NCBI RefSeq assembly: GCF_035958815.1
Contig: NZ_CP108383.1
Coordinates: forward strand, 124,001 to 188,000
From: Nocardia sp. NBC_01327
GTDB taxonomy: Bacteria > Actinomycetota > Actinomycetes > Mycobacteriales > Mycobacteriaceae
Direction of reading: 5' to 3'
Length of the DNA: 64,000 bases
The notes under the pieces are model-generated. The model had not been told where the DNA came from. It saw only the letters and a list, made by a program, of their open reading frames with translations, and ran no database searches. The position numbers and the translations under genes were made by a program. Positions 8,654 to 16,528 of the stretch are shown piece by piece. Position 1 is the first letter of the stretch; each line of letters starts with the position of its first letter.

Positions 8654-9100
8654 ATGGACCACGCGCGTATTTTTCGCACTGTGCTCGGCGTGACGGCCGC
8701 ATATGTCGTCTCACTCTGCATCTGGCTGGCCTGGCTCGAGCCGCTGACTCCGCCCGGCACCGTACCGCTGCAGATTGTCGTGCTGGTCGGCCTGTTCGGC
8801 ACCTTCCTCGGCCTCGGAATGCTGCTGGCGCAGCAGCCCTCTCGCCAGGATCGCCGGCTCAAACGCTACGGCCTGGAGGGCTGGGCGACCATCGAGGGCG
8901 TGTACCCGCTCAGTCGCACCGACCACTGCACCGAGCTCACCGCACTCGATCTGGAACTGGTGGTGCCGGGGTCGGAGACCTATCACGGCAGCATCGTCTT
9001 CGATGTCGAACCGGTGGTGCAGCCGAGAATCGCAGTGGGCGGCATACTTTCGATCCGCGTCGATCCGCGCAACCGCGACCGCATCATGCTGTGCCTGTGA
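8654..9100 (+). CDS. Small two-helix membrane protein of unknown function
   Basis: This 148-residue protein is not assigned to a named family. GGAGGG 5 nt upstream of the ATG makes the start secure. Two hydrophobic helices (about residues 8-28 and 40-60) are followed by a soluble domain with WATIEGVYPLSRTDHC, LDLELVVPGSETYHG and GGILSIRVDPRNRDRIML. That pattern resembles the beta-rich DUF3592-like domains that follow two helices in other actinobacterial proteins. It is followed by the second copy of the palindromic repeat, so it probably ends its own transcription unit. Confidence 0.75.
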   Translation: MDHARIFRTVLGVTAAYVVSLCIWLAWLEPLTPPGTVPLQIVVLVGLFGTFLGLGMLLAQQPSRQDRRLKRYGLEGWATIEGVYPLSRTDHCTELTALDLELVVPGSETYHGSIVFDVEPVVQPRIAVGGILSIRVDPRNRDRIMLCL

Positions 9101-9133
9101 GAGCGACCGAGCGGTGGCGCTGAGGACGGTGTG

Positions 9134-9163
9134 GATCCCGGCCGAAAGCACGCCGGGATGACG
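9134..9163. repeat. Palindromic intergenic repeat, copy 2
   Basis: Near-identical to 3327-3356: GATCCCGGCCG, a few variable bases, then CACGCCGGGATGACG, with the same 8-bp stem. It lies 33 nt after the stop of the preceding gene and about 110 nt before the transporter start. Confidence 0.6.
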
Positions 9164-9275
9164 AGCGGGCCAGGCGGGACAGCGGGCGGGCCACGGCCGG
9201 ATGGCGGGCGGTGTCCCGCCCGAGAGGGCGGCTAGCTGCCCGTTTTGCCCGACCCGCCCCGTAGCATCACCGATC

Positions 9276-10625
9276 ATGACCACCGCTACACCGCCCGACC
9301 GCCAGGAAGCGCCGCTGCTGCTCGATACCGAGCCGCCGCGCACGCTGAGCTTCAGTGACCAGGCGGCCTTCTGGCTGAATCTCGGCGTCAGCCTCATCGG
9401 GTTCAGCGGCGCGGCCTACGTCCTGTTCCCCACCGGGCATCCCCCGCTGCCGATCGCGGGCGCGTTGCTGGCCACCCTGGTGGGCACCGTGGCCGGTATC
9501 GCCATGGTCGCCGGCACCGGAGCCGTCGGCACCCGCACCGGCGCGCCCGCCATGGCGGTGCTGCGCGGACTCTTCGGCACCAGGCTCTCCTACCTGCCGA
9601 CGGCCGCCAATATCGTGCAGTGCATCGGCTGGGGCGTGTACGAACTCACCGTCATCGCGCTCGGTGTCTCTGCGCTCACGCACGATCATGTTCCGCACGC
9701 GCTGGTGATCGTGGCGGGTGGCGCACTCTCCACCGCCATGGCCATCTGGCCGCTGCGCGTCATGCACATCCTGCGCAAGTATGTGGCCGTGGCGGTGGGC
9801 ATCGCGCTCATCTACTTCACGATTCAGCTACTGCGGCAACCGATTCCGGAGGTCGCGGGCACCAGCTGGAGTGGATTCTTCCCGGCGGTGGACACCACCC
9901 TCGCGGTATCGGTGTCGTTCGTACCGCTGGCCGCCGACTACACCCGGCACTCGCGGTCGGCGCGTACCGCCGCCGGGGCCACCGTGCTCGGCTACTCGGT
10001 GGCGCAGTTCTGGTGCTATCTGCTCGGCATCCTCGCGATTCTGCAGGCGGGCGGCGATGCCACCCGTATCTTCGACACCTTCCTGGGAGTCACTGCGGGC
10101 TGGGCCTTCTTCGCGGTACTGGTGCTGCGCGAGGCCGATCAGTCCTTCGCGAATGTGTACTCGACCGCCATGTCCATCCAGAACCTGCTGCCGCGGGTGG
10201 ACCGCCGCCTGCTGACCCTCGGTGTCGGCGTGGTCGTCACGCTGCTGGCGCTGCCGGTGCACGACTTCAGCAGCTACGCCAATTTCCTCTACCTGATCGG
10301 GTCCGTCTTCGTGCCGCTGAGCGCGGTGCTGATCGTCGACTACTTCTTCGGCAGCGGACGGCACGGCTGGAATCTCGCGCAGGACGCCCCCACCCGCCCG
10401 CTCATGCTGCTGCCGTGGCTCTGCGGATTCGTGGTCTATCAGCTCTGCAATCCCGGCTCGATCGACTGGTGGGTGACCTTCTGGACCAAGGTGCAGGACG
10501 GCATCGGCTTCCATCCCGGCTGGTGGTCCTCGGCCTCCCTGTTCTCCTGGCTGGTGGCCGCAGCGGTGACCGCCGTTCTTGTTGTCGCACAGCGGCGGAG
10601 GGCCCCGGCCGATGGCAGGGTCTGA
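9276..10625 (+). CDS. NCS1-family nucleobase/vitamin-precursor transporter
   Basis: This 449-residue permease with about 12 hydrophobic segments belongs to nucleobase:cation symporter family 1. Typical blocks are SFSDQAAFWLNLGVSLIGF near the N-terminus, NIVQCIGWGVYELTVIALG, SFVPLAADYTRHSRSARTAAG, and QSFANVYSTAMSIQNLLPR. Members transport cytosine, uracil, allantoin, hydantoin or hydroxymethylpyrimidine (CytX). The sequence is closest in feel to the cytosine/CytX branch, but substrate cannot be fixed. The ATG at 9276 is chosen from alignment with the typical N-terminus. Its 3' end overlaps the next gene, a small-molecule kinase, which suggests uptake coupled to phosphorylation. No TPP riboswitch was recognised upstream. 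Confidence 0.88.
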   Translation: MTTATPPDRQEAPLLLDTEPPRTLSFSDQAAFWLNLGVSLIGFSGAAYVLFPTGHPPLPIAGALLATLVGTVAGIAMVAGTGAVGTRTGAPAMAVLRGLFGTRLSYLPTAANIVQCIGWGVYELTVIALGVSALTHDHVPHALVIVAGGALSTAMAIWPLRVMHILRKYVAVAVGIALIYFTIQLLRQPIPEVAGTSWSGFFPAVDTTLAVSVSFVPLAADYTRHSRSARTAAGATVLGYSVAQFWCYLLGILAILQAGGDATRIFDTFLGVTAGWAFFAVLVLREADQSFANVYSTAMSIQNLLPRVDRRLLTLGVGVVVTLLALPVHDFSSYANFLYLIGSVFVPLSAVLIVDYFFGSGRHGWNLAQDAPTRPLMLLPWLCGFVVYQLCNPGSIDWWVTFWTKVQDGIGFHPGWWSSASLFSWLVAAAVTAVLVVAQRRRAPADGRV

Positions 10626-11733
10626 TTCGGCCGGGGGTGACCGCGTCTTCGGGATGGGGTCGGATCCGCTGGTCGCGCCCGATTGGCCACCGCTGACCCA
10701 GCCCGAGATCATGGCCCTGCTCGATGCGGACGCCGTCATCGAATGGCGCAGTCCGCGACCGCTTTCCGCGACCGCGCAGGTCCGCGCCGCCAGCGGGCTC
10801 GCGGTCATCGTCAAGCGCCTGCCCCGCACCCTGCGTGATGCGGCGGCGCTGGCCGAGGAGCACGGCTTCATGAATCACCTGCGGGAGAACGGAATTCCGA
10901 TCCCGCGGGTACTGCTCACCCGAGAGATGGGCGAATTCGTCTACGAGGTACAGGAACTGGGGGTCGGCGACGATCTGTACCGGGGAACGTTCACCTGGTC
11001 GCCCTATCAGTCCCTGGCGCAGGCCGAGTCCGCCGGTCGCATGCTGGCCCGAGTGCACCTGGCCGCACTCGGATACGACGCTCCGGCGCGGCCGCCCCGC
11101 CCGCTGCTGGGGAGCTTCACGGTCTTCTCCTCCCCCGATCCGATCGCGGCCATCGAGAAACTGGCCGCCGCCCGCCCCGCCCTCACCGCATTCCTGGACG
11201 GGCGCGACTGGCGCGCCGACGTGGAGCGGCTCCATCTCCCGTTCCACGCCCGCCTCTACCCGCTGCTGGACGGCGTATCCCCCCGGTGGACCCACAATGA
11301 CTGGCACGGCACCAACCTGCTCTGGCAGCACGAAACCCCCTCCACCGTCATAGATTTCGGCCTCTGCGACCGCACCACCGCCGTCCACGACATCGCCATC
11401 GCCCTCGAGCGCTGCGCCGTCGACTGGATCTCCCTCCGCAACGGCGGCCCCGCGCGCACCCAGATCGACCAGGTCAACGCCCTACTCCACGGCTACGAAT
11501 CCCTCCGCCCCCTCACCAGCGCCGAATCCCGCGCCCTCCCAGCACTTCTCCCCCTGGTCCACGCCGAATACGAACTCTCCGAGATCGACTACTTCCTCAG
11601 CGTGGTCCCCTCCGGCAACCCCCCCAACGCCGAAATCGCCTACCACCACTATTTCCTAGGCCACACCGACTGGTGGTCCACCGAAGGCGCCCCCCTCCTC
11701 ACCCACCTCCACCACCGCCCCGCAACCCGCTAA
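10612..11733 (+). CDS. APH/choline-kinase-fold phosphotransferase
   Basis: This 373-residue protein has the aminoglycoside phosphotransferase/choline kinase fold: an N-lobe Lys (LAVIVKRLP), the catalytic-loop motif THNDWHGTNLLW, and the metal-binding motif VIDFGLCDRTTAVHDIAIALER. It starts at the ATG at 10612, which overlaps the transporter by 14 nt and has GGAGGG 9 nt upstream, so it is translationally coupled to it. The pairing suggests that it phosphorylates the imported compound, but the family is broad (aminoglycosides, choline, thiamine, homoserine, sugars) and antibiotic resistance should not be assumed. The last ~100 codons are markedly rich in C-ending codons. Confidence 0.85.
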   Translation: MAGSDSAGGDRVFGMGSDPLVAPDWPPLTQPEIMALLDADAVIEWRSPRPLSATAQVRAASGLAVIVKRLPRTLRDAAALAEEHGFMNHLRENGIPIPRVLLTREMGEFVYEVQELGVGDDLYRGTFTWSPYQSLAQAESAGRMLARVHLAALGYDAPARPPRPLLGSFTVFSSPDPIAAIEKLAAARPALTAFLDGRDWRADVERLHLPFHARLYPLLDGVSPRWTHNDWHGTNLLWQHETPSTVIDFGLCDRTTAVHDIAIALERCAVDWISLRNGGPARTQIDQVNALLHGYESLRPLTSAESRALPALLPLVHAEYELSEIDYFLSVVPSGNPPNAEIAYHHYFLGHTDWWSTEGAPLLTHLHHRPATR

Positions 11734-11970
11734 CCCCACCAAACAGCCCCTCCCCCAGTCGCACAGCCCCTACCGGCACTGTGCGACACCTACACGAGCT
11801 GTACCGCACAGATACGCGATGCGCGATGCGCACACGCGCTGGCGGGTGTGTACGCACACTGTCCGGTGAATGCGGGCACTACCGAACAGTGCCCGTCTCA
11901 ATCGAACAGCCTCAATAGACGCTGTTCGGTGCGGGTACGCGCTGTTCGGTGCGGGGGAAGCCGGGCCTGC
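11734..11970. repeat. Hairpin- and repeat-rich gap between convergent genes
   Basis: This 237-nt gap holds a perfect 9-bp hairpin (GTCGCACAG / CTGTGCGAC, 11758-11787) and an 8-bp hairpin (CGGGCACT / AGTGCCCG, 11873-11895). Both can serve as terminators for the convergent kinase and YhhN-like genes. A direct repeat of CGCTGTTCGGTGCGGG occurs twice near 11930-11962. No coding frame with a credible start was found. Confidence 0.55.
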
Positions 11971-12657
11971 TCAGTGGTGAGCGCGGGGGTCGGCGAGGAG
12001 GTATTGGGCGGCGGCGTAGGTGGTGAGGATGACGCCCTCGGTGATATGGCGGGAGCGGGTGCTGCGGGCGAAGATCTTGCGCAGCACTATGAGGCCGTCG
12101 GAGAGGGTGAAGAGGAGAGCGCCGAGGCCTAGGCGGCTGCGCGGGTCGAGGCCCGGGATGTTCAGGCCTGCAATGTTTTTCGCGCCGGGGGCGAGGCCGG
12201 GGTCGCCCGCCAGGGTGGCGGCGGTGCCGAGAGTGGCTCCGTACGCGGTGAGCGGCAGGGCGACCGCGGGAGCCTTGGCGCGCATGAGGGCGGCCGCGCC
12301 GAGCCACGCGGCTAGGCGAGGGGCGGCGATCTGGGCGCGCGGGCGAGCGCCGCGGCGCCACCACAGCCAGGAGTAGGCCGACTGCATGAGCGCGAAAGAC
12401 GAAGCGCCCGCGATCAATCGGCGATCGTCGTCCGGTGCGATGAGCAGGATGTCGCCGACCGTCGCCGCGGCGAGGGCGCCGAGTAGGACGGTGCGGTCCG
12501 CCGGGTCGAGGCCGTCGTCGTTGGTGGCGATATCCGCCGCCAGCAGCGGCATCAGCAAAGGCTTTGCGGCCCACTGGAGTTTGTCGCGGCCGGTGACGGC
12601 GCCGAACACCGTCACGGCGGCGGCGCCGGCGAACGCGGCTCGGAATGGCCTGGGCAT
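11971..12657 (-). CDS. YhhN/TMEM86-family (lysoplasmalogenase-like) membrane protein
   Basis: This 228-residue protein has about seven hydrophobic segments and matches the YhhN/TMEM86 family. Conserved elements are LQWAAKPLLMPLLAADI, an acidic motif ATVGDILLIAPDDDRR, and GALLFTLSDGLIVLRKI near the C-terminus. Animal members hydrolyse the vinyl-ether bond of lysoplasmalogens; the activity of actinobacterial members is uncertain. It starts 15 nt after the stop of the KAS III gene and is probably its operon partner. Confidence 0.78.
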   Translation of the reverse strand: MPRPFRAAFAGAAAVTVFGAVTGRDKLQWAAKPLLMPLLAADIATNDDGLDPADRTVLLGALAAATVGDILLIAPDDDRRLIAGASSFALMQSAYSWLWWRRGARPRAQIAAPRLAAWLGAAALMRAKAPAVALPLTAYGATLGTAATLAGDPGLAPGAKNIAGLNIPGLDPRSRLGLGALLFTLSDGLIVLRKIFARSTRSRHITEGVILTTYAAAQYLLADPRAHH

Positions 12658-12671
12658 CAGCGGATCTCGGC

Positions 12672-13730
12672 TCAGAAGCTGGCTTCGGCCGGGGCGGGGG
12701 GCAGTACGGCGACCTGGCCGGCGTAGGACAGGCCCGCGCCGAAACCGAGCAGCAGTGCGAGCTGACCGCCCTTGGCCTTACCGGTCACCAGCATCTCCTC
12801 GATGGCGAGGGGTACCGACGCCGCCGAGGTATTGCCGGTGTTCTCGATGTCATTGGCCATCGGCAGATCGTCGGGCAGGCCGAGGTTCTTGCGCATGAGC
12901 TCATTGATGCGCGCATTGGCCTGATGCGGGACGAACACCTCGATGTCCTCCTTGGCCACGCCCGACAGCTCGATGGCGCTGGAGAGCGCGCGCGGCAGCG
13001 TGACCGCGGCCCAGCGGAAGACCTTGGGGCCCTCCATATGCAGCGACATGCGGCCGATGGGCTCGACCTCCGGATCGGTGCCCTGCATGGCCTGCGCCTT
13101 GTTCATGTACGCGAGGAAGTCGACGTCCTGGGCGATGGCCTCGGCGTTCTCGCCGTCGCTGCCCCACACCGTCGGGGAGATGCCGTTCTCCTCGCTCGGG
13201 CCGATCACGACCGCGCCCGCACCGTCGCCGAAGATCATGGCGGTGCCGCGATCGGTCGGGTCGAGTCCGACGGTCATGGTCTCGGCGCCGATGACGAGAA
13301 TGTATTCGGCCGAGCCCGAACGGATCATGTCCGTCGCCACCCCGAGGCCGTAGCAGAAGCCGCCGCAGCCGGAGACCAGGTCGAAGGCCGGGATACCGTT
13401 CATGCCCAGGTCGGAGGCGACGCTCGGCGCACCGTGCGGGGTGAGTTTGAGCCAGCTGGAGGTGCACAGCACCAGGGCGCCGATCTTGGACCGATCGATG
13501 CCGGTGTTCTTCAGCGCGCGTTCGCCCGCCGCCACCGACATCGATCGAATCGTCTCGTCACCACTGATCCAGCGCCGGTTGTGAATGCCGGTGCGGTCGA
13601 AGATCCACTCGGGAGTGGAGTCGAGCCGCTCGCACACCTCAGCGTTGCTGACGATGCGCTCGGGGCGATAGGCACCGATGCCGAGCATCGCAACATTCTG
13701 ATGACCCTTGTTGATTGCAATGCTCACCAC
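12672..13730 (-). CDS. Beta-ketoacyl-ACP synthase III (FabH-like)
   Basis: This 352-residue thiolase-fold condensing enzyme has the KAS III Cys-His-Asn triad: Cys122 in VSGCGGFCYGL, His269 in VPHQANARI and Asn300 in ENTGNTSAASVP. It also has the FGDGAGAVVIG and LLLGFGAGLSYAG glycine-rich motifs. KAS III enzymes condense acyl-CoA with malonyl-ACP to start fatty-acid or polyketide synthesis. It is not next to other FAS II genes, so it may serve a specialised lipid rather than housekeeping synthesis. Tandem GTG codons at 13730 and 13727 make the exact start ambiguous, and no strong Shine-Dalgarno is present. A perfect palindrome lies 32 nt upstream. Confidence 0.92.
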   Translation of the reverse strand: MVSIAINKGHQNVAMLGIGAYRPERIVSNAEVCERLDSTPEWIFDRTGIHNRRWISGDETIRSMSVAAGERALKNTGIDRSKIGALVLCTSSWLKLTPHGAPSVASDLGMNGIPAFDLVSGCGGFCYGLGVATDMIRSGSAEYILVIGAETMTVGLDPTDRGTAMIFGDGAGAVVIGPSEENGISPTVWGSDGENAEAIAQDVDFLAYMNKAQAMQGTDPEVEPIGRMSLHMEGPKVFRWAAVTLPRALSSAIELSGVAKEDIEVFVPHQANARINELMRKNLGLPDDLPMANDIENTGNTSAASVPLAIEEMLVTGKAKGGQLALLLGFGAGLSYAGQVAVLPPAPAEASF

Positions 13731-13761
13731 AGGTGACTCACACGACCCTTCACAACCAGTT

Positions 13762-13775
13762 CGACAACGTTGTCG
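13762..13775. promoter_or_regulatory. Candidate operator upstream of the KAS III gene
   Basis: A perfect 14-bp palindrome, CGACAACGTTGTCG, lies 32 bp upstream of the GTG start on the minus strand, in the gap to pyrE. Its position suits a repressor site. No regulator gene is adjacent, and the binding protein is unknown. Confidence 0.45.
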
Positions 13776-13814
13776 GACAGAAAACCAGCACTCAGGCTAA
13801 CCCAGGGCACCGAA

Positions 13815-14360
13815 TCAGCCCAGAGCCAGATCCTTCAGCCCGAGAATGGACCGATACTCCAGTCCTTCAGCCGCGATCACGCCATCGGCCCCGGTTTCCC
13901 GATCCACGACGGTCGCCACACCGACCACGATGGCGCCGGCATCACGCAGTGCGCGCACCGCGGTGACCGGCGAGTTACCGGTGGTCGTGGTGTCCTCCAC
14001 CACCAGTACGCGCTTGCCCACGATGTCGGGACCCTCGATCTGCCGCTGCATGCCGTGCGTTTTGGCGGCCTTGCGGACCACGAACGCATTGACGGGCCGG
14101 CCCGGCGCGTGCAGCACCGCGGCCGCCACCGGATCGGCACCCATGGTGAGCCCGCCGACAGCCTCGAAGTCCCAGTCCGCCACGAGCTCACGCAGCAGTT
14201 TGCCGATGAGCGGCGCCGCCTCGTGGTGCAGGGTGGCGCGCCGCAGGTCCACGTAGTAGTCGGCTTCCTTGCCCGAGGACAGGGTGACCTTGCCGTGCAC
14301 GACAGCGAGTGCGCGCACCAGTTCGGCCAGTCTGTCCCGGTCGGTCGTCGTTACCTGCAT
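13815..14360 (-). CDS. pyrE: Orotate phosphoribosyltransferase
   Basis: This catalyses the PRPP-dependent conversion of orotate to orotidine-5'-phosphate, the fifth step of pyrimidine synthesis. The 181-residue length is typical. It has the catalytic-loop region (VRKAAKTHGMQRQIEG) and the PRPP-binding motif VLVVEDTTTTGNSPVTAV. The ATG at 14360 gives the normal N-terminus (MQVTTTDRDRLAELVRAL); the frame is open far upstream, but that part overlaps the SDR gene. It starts 8 nt after the SDR stop, so the two form an operon. The pairing and its location upstream of clpB match M. tuberculosis Rv0382c. Confidence 0.96.
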   Translation of the reverse strand: MQVTTTDRDRLAELVRALAVVHGKVTLSSGKEADYYVDLRRATLHHEAAPLIGKLLRELVADWDFEAVGGLTMGADPVAAAVLHAPGRPVNAFVVRKAAKTHGMQRQIEGPDIVGKRVLVVEDTTTTGNSPVTAVRALRDAGAIVVGVATVVDRETGADGVIAAEGLEYRSILGLKDLALG

Positions 14361-14368
14361 TGCTGTGT

Positions 14369-15211
14369 CTATGTCCTTCCGCGTGCGTTGAAAAGGCCAC
14401 GATTCAGGCGGGTCACCAGGGACCGCGGGATCAGTCCGGCGACCGCGGCGATCGCTTTGTACTGCGCGCCGGGCACGCTGATCACCCGGTTCTTCTCCAG
14501 ATCGGCCAGTGAGCCCGCCACCACCTCGTCCACGGTCAGCCACAGTGGTCGCGGCAGCGAGCCCATATCGATTCCGGCCCGTTCGTGGAATTCGGTGCGG
14601 ACGAACCCCGGGCACAATGCCTGCACCCGGACTCCGGTCCCGGCCAGCCCGCCTGCCAGCCCTTGCGAGAAGGATACGACGTACGCCTTGGAGGCCGAAT
14701 AGGTCGAGCCCCTCCCGGGTATCAGACCGGCCATGCTGGCCAGATTCACCACCGTGCCGTCGGCGGCGTGCACCATGGACGGCACCGCCGCCCGGGTCAA
14801 TTGCACGACCGCGGTGACGTTCACATCCAATTGCGCCTGCAGGGCGTCCGGCGCCAGCGTCCAGAACTCACCGGACATATCGAATCCCGCATTGTTGACC
14901 AGGAATTGGACGCCCTCACCCAGCCGGGCGGCCACCCGATCCCGATCCTTCGCGAGCGCCAGATCGGCCGGCAGTACCTGAGCACGCGCCCCGAACCGGA
15001 CCTCGACATCGTGTGCGAGTGTCGCGAGCCGCGCTTCGTCACGCGCCACCAGCACCAGGTCGTAGCCGAGGGCCGCGAGCCGCAGCGCGTACGCCTGACC
15101 GATACCGGACGTCGGCCCGGTGACCAATGCCACCGGGCGATGCGCACCGGGCAAACGCGCGGCGCTCATCGCGGCGTCATCTACATGAGCATCAGGAGAG
15201 CTCTCGGTCAT
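14369..15211 (-). CDS. Short-chain dehydrogenase/reductase
   Basis: This 280-residue classical SDR has a Rossmann motif VTGPTSGIGQAYALRLAALG, the NNAG motif, the catalytic Ser in NLASMAGLIPG, and the YSASK motif providing Tyr and Lys. It is an NAD(P)-dependent oxidoreductase of unknown substrate. The C-terminal region (LEKNRVISVPGAQYKAIAAVAGLIPRSLVTRL) is the pattern seen in mycobacterial SDRs thought to act on lipid or ketone substrates. It is upstream of pyrE in one operon with 8 nt spacing. The ATG at 15211 is used; Met16 is an alternative. Confidence 0.92.
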   Translation of the reverse strand: MTESSPDAHVDDAAMSAARLPGAHRPVALVTGPTSGIGQAYALRLAALGYDLVLVARDEARLATLAHDVEVRFGARAQVLPADLALAKDRDRVAARLGEGVQFLVNNAGFDMSGEFWTLAPDALQAQLDVNVTAVVQLTRAAVPSMVHAADGTVVNLASMAGLIPGRGSTYSASKAYVVSFSQGLAGGLAGTGVRVQALCPGFVRTEFHERAGIDMGSLPRPLWLTVDEVVAGSLADLEKNRVISVPGAQYKAIAAVAGLIPRSLVTRLNRGLFNARGRT

Positions 15212-15316
15212 CGACAACCCGTCACTCGCACGATATGGGCACGGTCGGCGATGACCGGGACTGCGGACCCATTGTGGTCCCTCCTGGCTTTCCGCGCGGC
15301 GAATACACGCACGAAA

Positions 15317-15341
15317 ACGCCCCGGTCTTCGACCGGGGCGT
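15317..15341 (-). terminator. Terminator after the acidic-tail membrane protein gene
   Basis: An 11-bp perfect stem (ACGCCCCGGTC / GACCGGGGCGT) with a 3-nt loop lies 6 nt past the stop at 15348. Reading on the minus strand it is followed by TTTT, a convincing intrinsic terminator. Confidence 0.8.
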
Positions 15342-15347
15342 GGCGAC

Positions 15348-16469
15348 TCACCGGGGAGCGGGTCCCTGGAACGGCCGGAAGCCGGGATGGAAGGGGCCGC
15401 CGGGCGGAGCGCTGCGGCCCTGATCCTTGCGCCAGCCCTCTTCGGGTTCTTCGTCGCGGAGTTCTTCGGACTCGTCCTCGTGCCAGTCACCGGATTCGGA
15501 CTCGTGCCAGTCGTCGTCACCGACCAGCGGGCGGCGGGGGCGGCCCTGCTCGTCCTCGTCGGACCACTCGCCTTCCGCCTCGGGCGCGGGCGGCCAGTTG
15601 CGGCGCGGGCGATTACGCGGATCCGGCACGACTTTCAGTGCGGGACGCCAGTTCTCGGACTCGGACTCGGATTCCTCGCCGGCGATATCGTTCAGCAGCG
15701 GGCTGTACTCGTCCTCGTCGTCCGGTTCGCCGGCGCGGGCCGGGCGGGCGGCGGGGCGGTCGTAATCGCCGTCCTCGTCGTAACCGTCGTAGTCCTCGTC
15801 CTCCGGAACCGGGTGCGAGCGACCGGGTTCCGGAAGTTCGTCGCGACCGCGCTCGGAGCTGATGACCGGCGGCAGCACGTGCAGCAGCCCGGACAGCCGC
15901 AGCACCGCGTCGATGGCCATCTCCCAGTCCTTGGACACGGAGGCCACATGCAGCATGCCGAGGGTCCAGTTGCCCTCACTCCACAGCTGCTGCACGGTAT
16001 CGGGCAGCGATTCGATGAACGCCACCATGCGCTGATCCACGGCATGCCTGGCGATATCCGGATTCGTGGCGAACACGACCCGATCACCAATGGCGCCAAG
16101 GAGTTCCAGATCGTGGTCCTTGGGCGGGGCAGCCGTCTTCAGGCGCAGGTCGATATCGATGTCCGAGCCGATCTGGCGGCGCACCGCGACCAGGGTGGCG
16201 GCGTCCTCCAGATCGAAGAGCACGAACTTCTCGCCCTTGCGGTTGCCGGACACCACATCCACCGCGGACAGGTAGCCGAGTTTGGCGAGCGCGCCGCGCC
16301 GCCAGGTGGAGGCCAGCGCCGGTTCCACCGAGACATAGGTGTAGCCCTGGGATTTCGCCCAGACCTGTCGCACATGTCCCGTGCGCTGCCGTTGCAGCCG
16401 ATCGAAATAGAGCAGCACGATCGCACCCACCAGCGCGATCGCCGCCAACCCGAACCATATAGCCGTCAT
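15348..16469 (-). CDS. Membrane-anchored conserved protein with acidic C-terminal tail (Rv0383c-like)
   Basis: This 373-residue protein has one N-terminal membrane helix (about residues 4-22), a cytoplasmic-type conserved domain to about residue 200 (QVWAKSQGYTYVSVEP, FVLFDLEDAATLVAVRRQIGS, MVAFIESLPDTVQQLWSEGNW), then a long low-complexity tail very rich in Glu, Asp, Ser and Trp. Its position between pyrE and clpB matches M. tuberculosis Rv0383c, of unknown function, which is shorter; the extra length here is the acidic tail. The gene is followed by a strong hairpin terminator, separating it from the SDR-pyrE operon. Confidence 0.78.
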   Translation of the reverse strand: MTAIWFGLAAIALVGAIVLLYFDRLQRQRTGHVRQVWAKSQGYTYVSVEPALASTWRRGALAKLGYLSAVDVVSGNRKGEKFVLFDLEDAATLVAVRRQIGSDIDIDLRLKTAAPPKDHDLELLGAIGDRVVFATNPDIARHAVDQRMVAFIESLPDTVQQLWSEGNWTLGMLHVASVSKDWEMAIDAVLRLSGLLHVLPPVISSERGRDELPEPGRSHPVPEDEDYDGYDEDGDYDRPAARPARAGEPDDEDEYSPLLNDIAGEESESESENWRPALKVVPDPRNRPRRNWPPAPEAEGEWSDEDEQGRPRRPLVGDDDWHESESGDWHEDESEELRDEEPEEGWRKDQGRSAPPGGPFHPGFRPFQGPAPR

Positions 16470-16528
16470 CGCCGCCTACCCTATCCAGCCGGGCGGGTGT
16501 GTGCCCGGTACGCCTGCACCCTTAATTC

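Noticed and set aside
9101..9275. TPP riboswitch before the NCS1 transporter
   Set aside because: No CUGAGA or GAACCUGAU-like THI-box core was found in the 175-nt leader.
10612..11733. Aminoglycoside resistance gene
   Set aside because: The fold is right, but the family is broad and the overlap with a nucleobase-type transporter points to a metabolic kinase.
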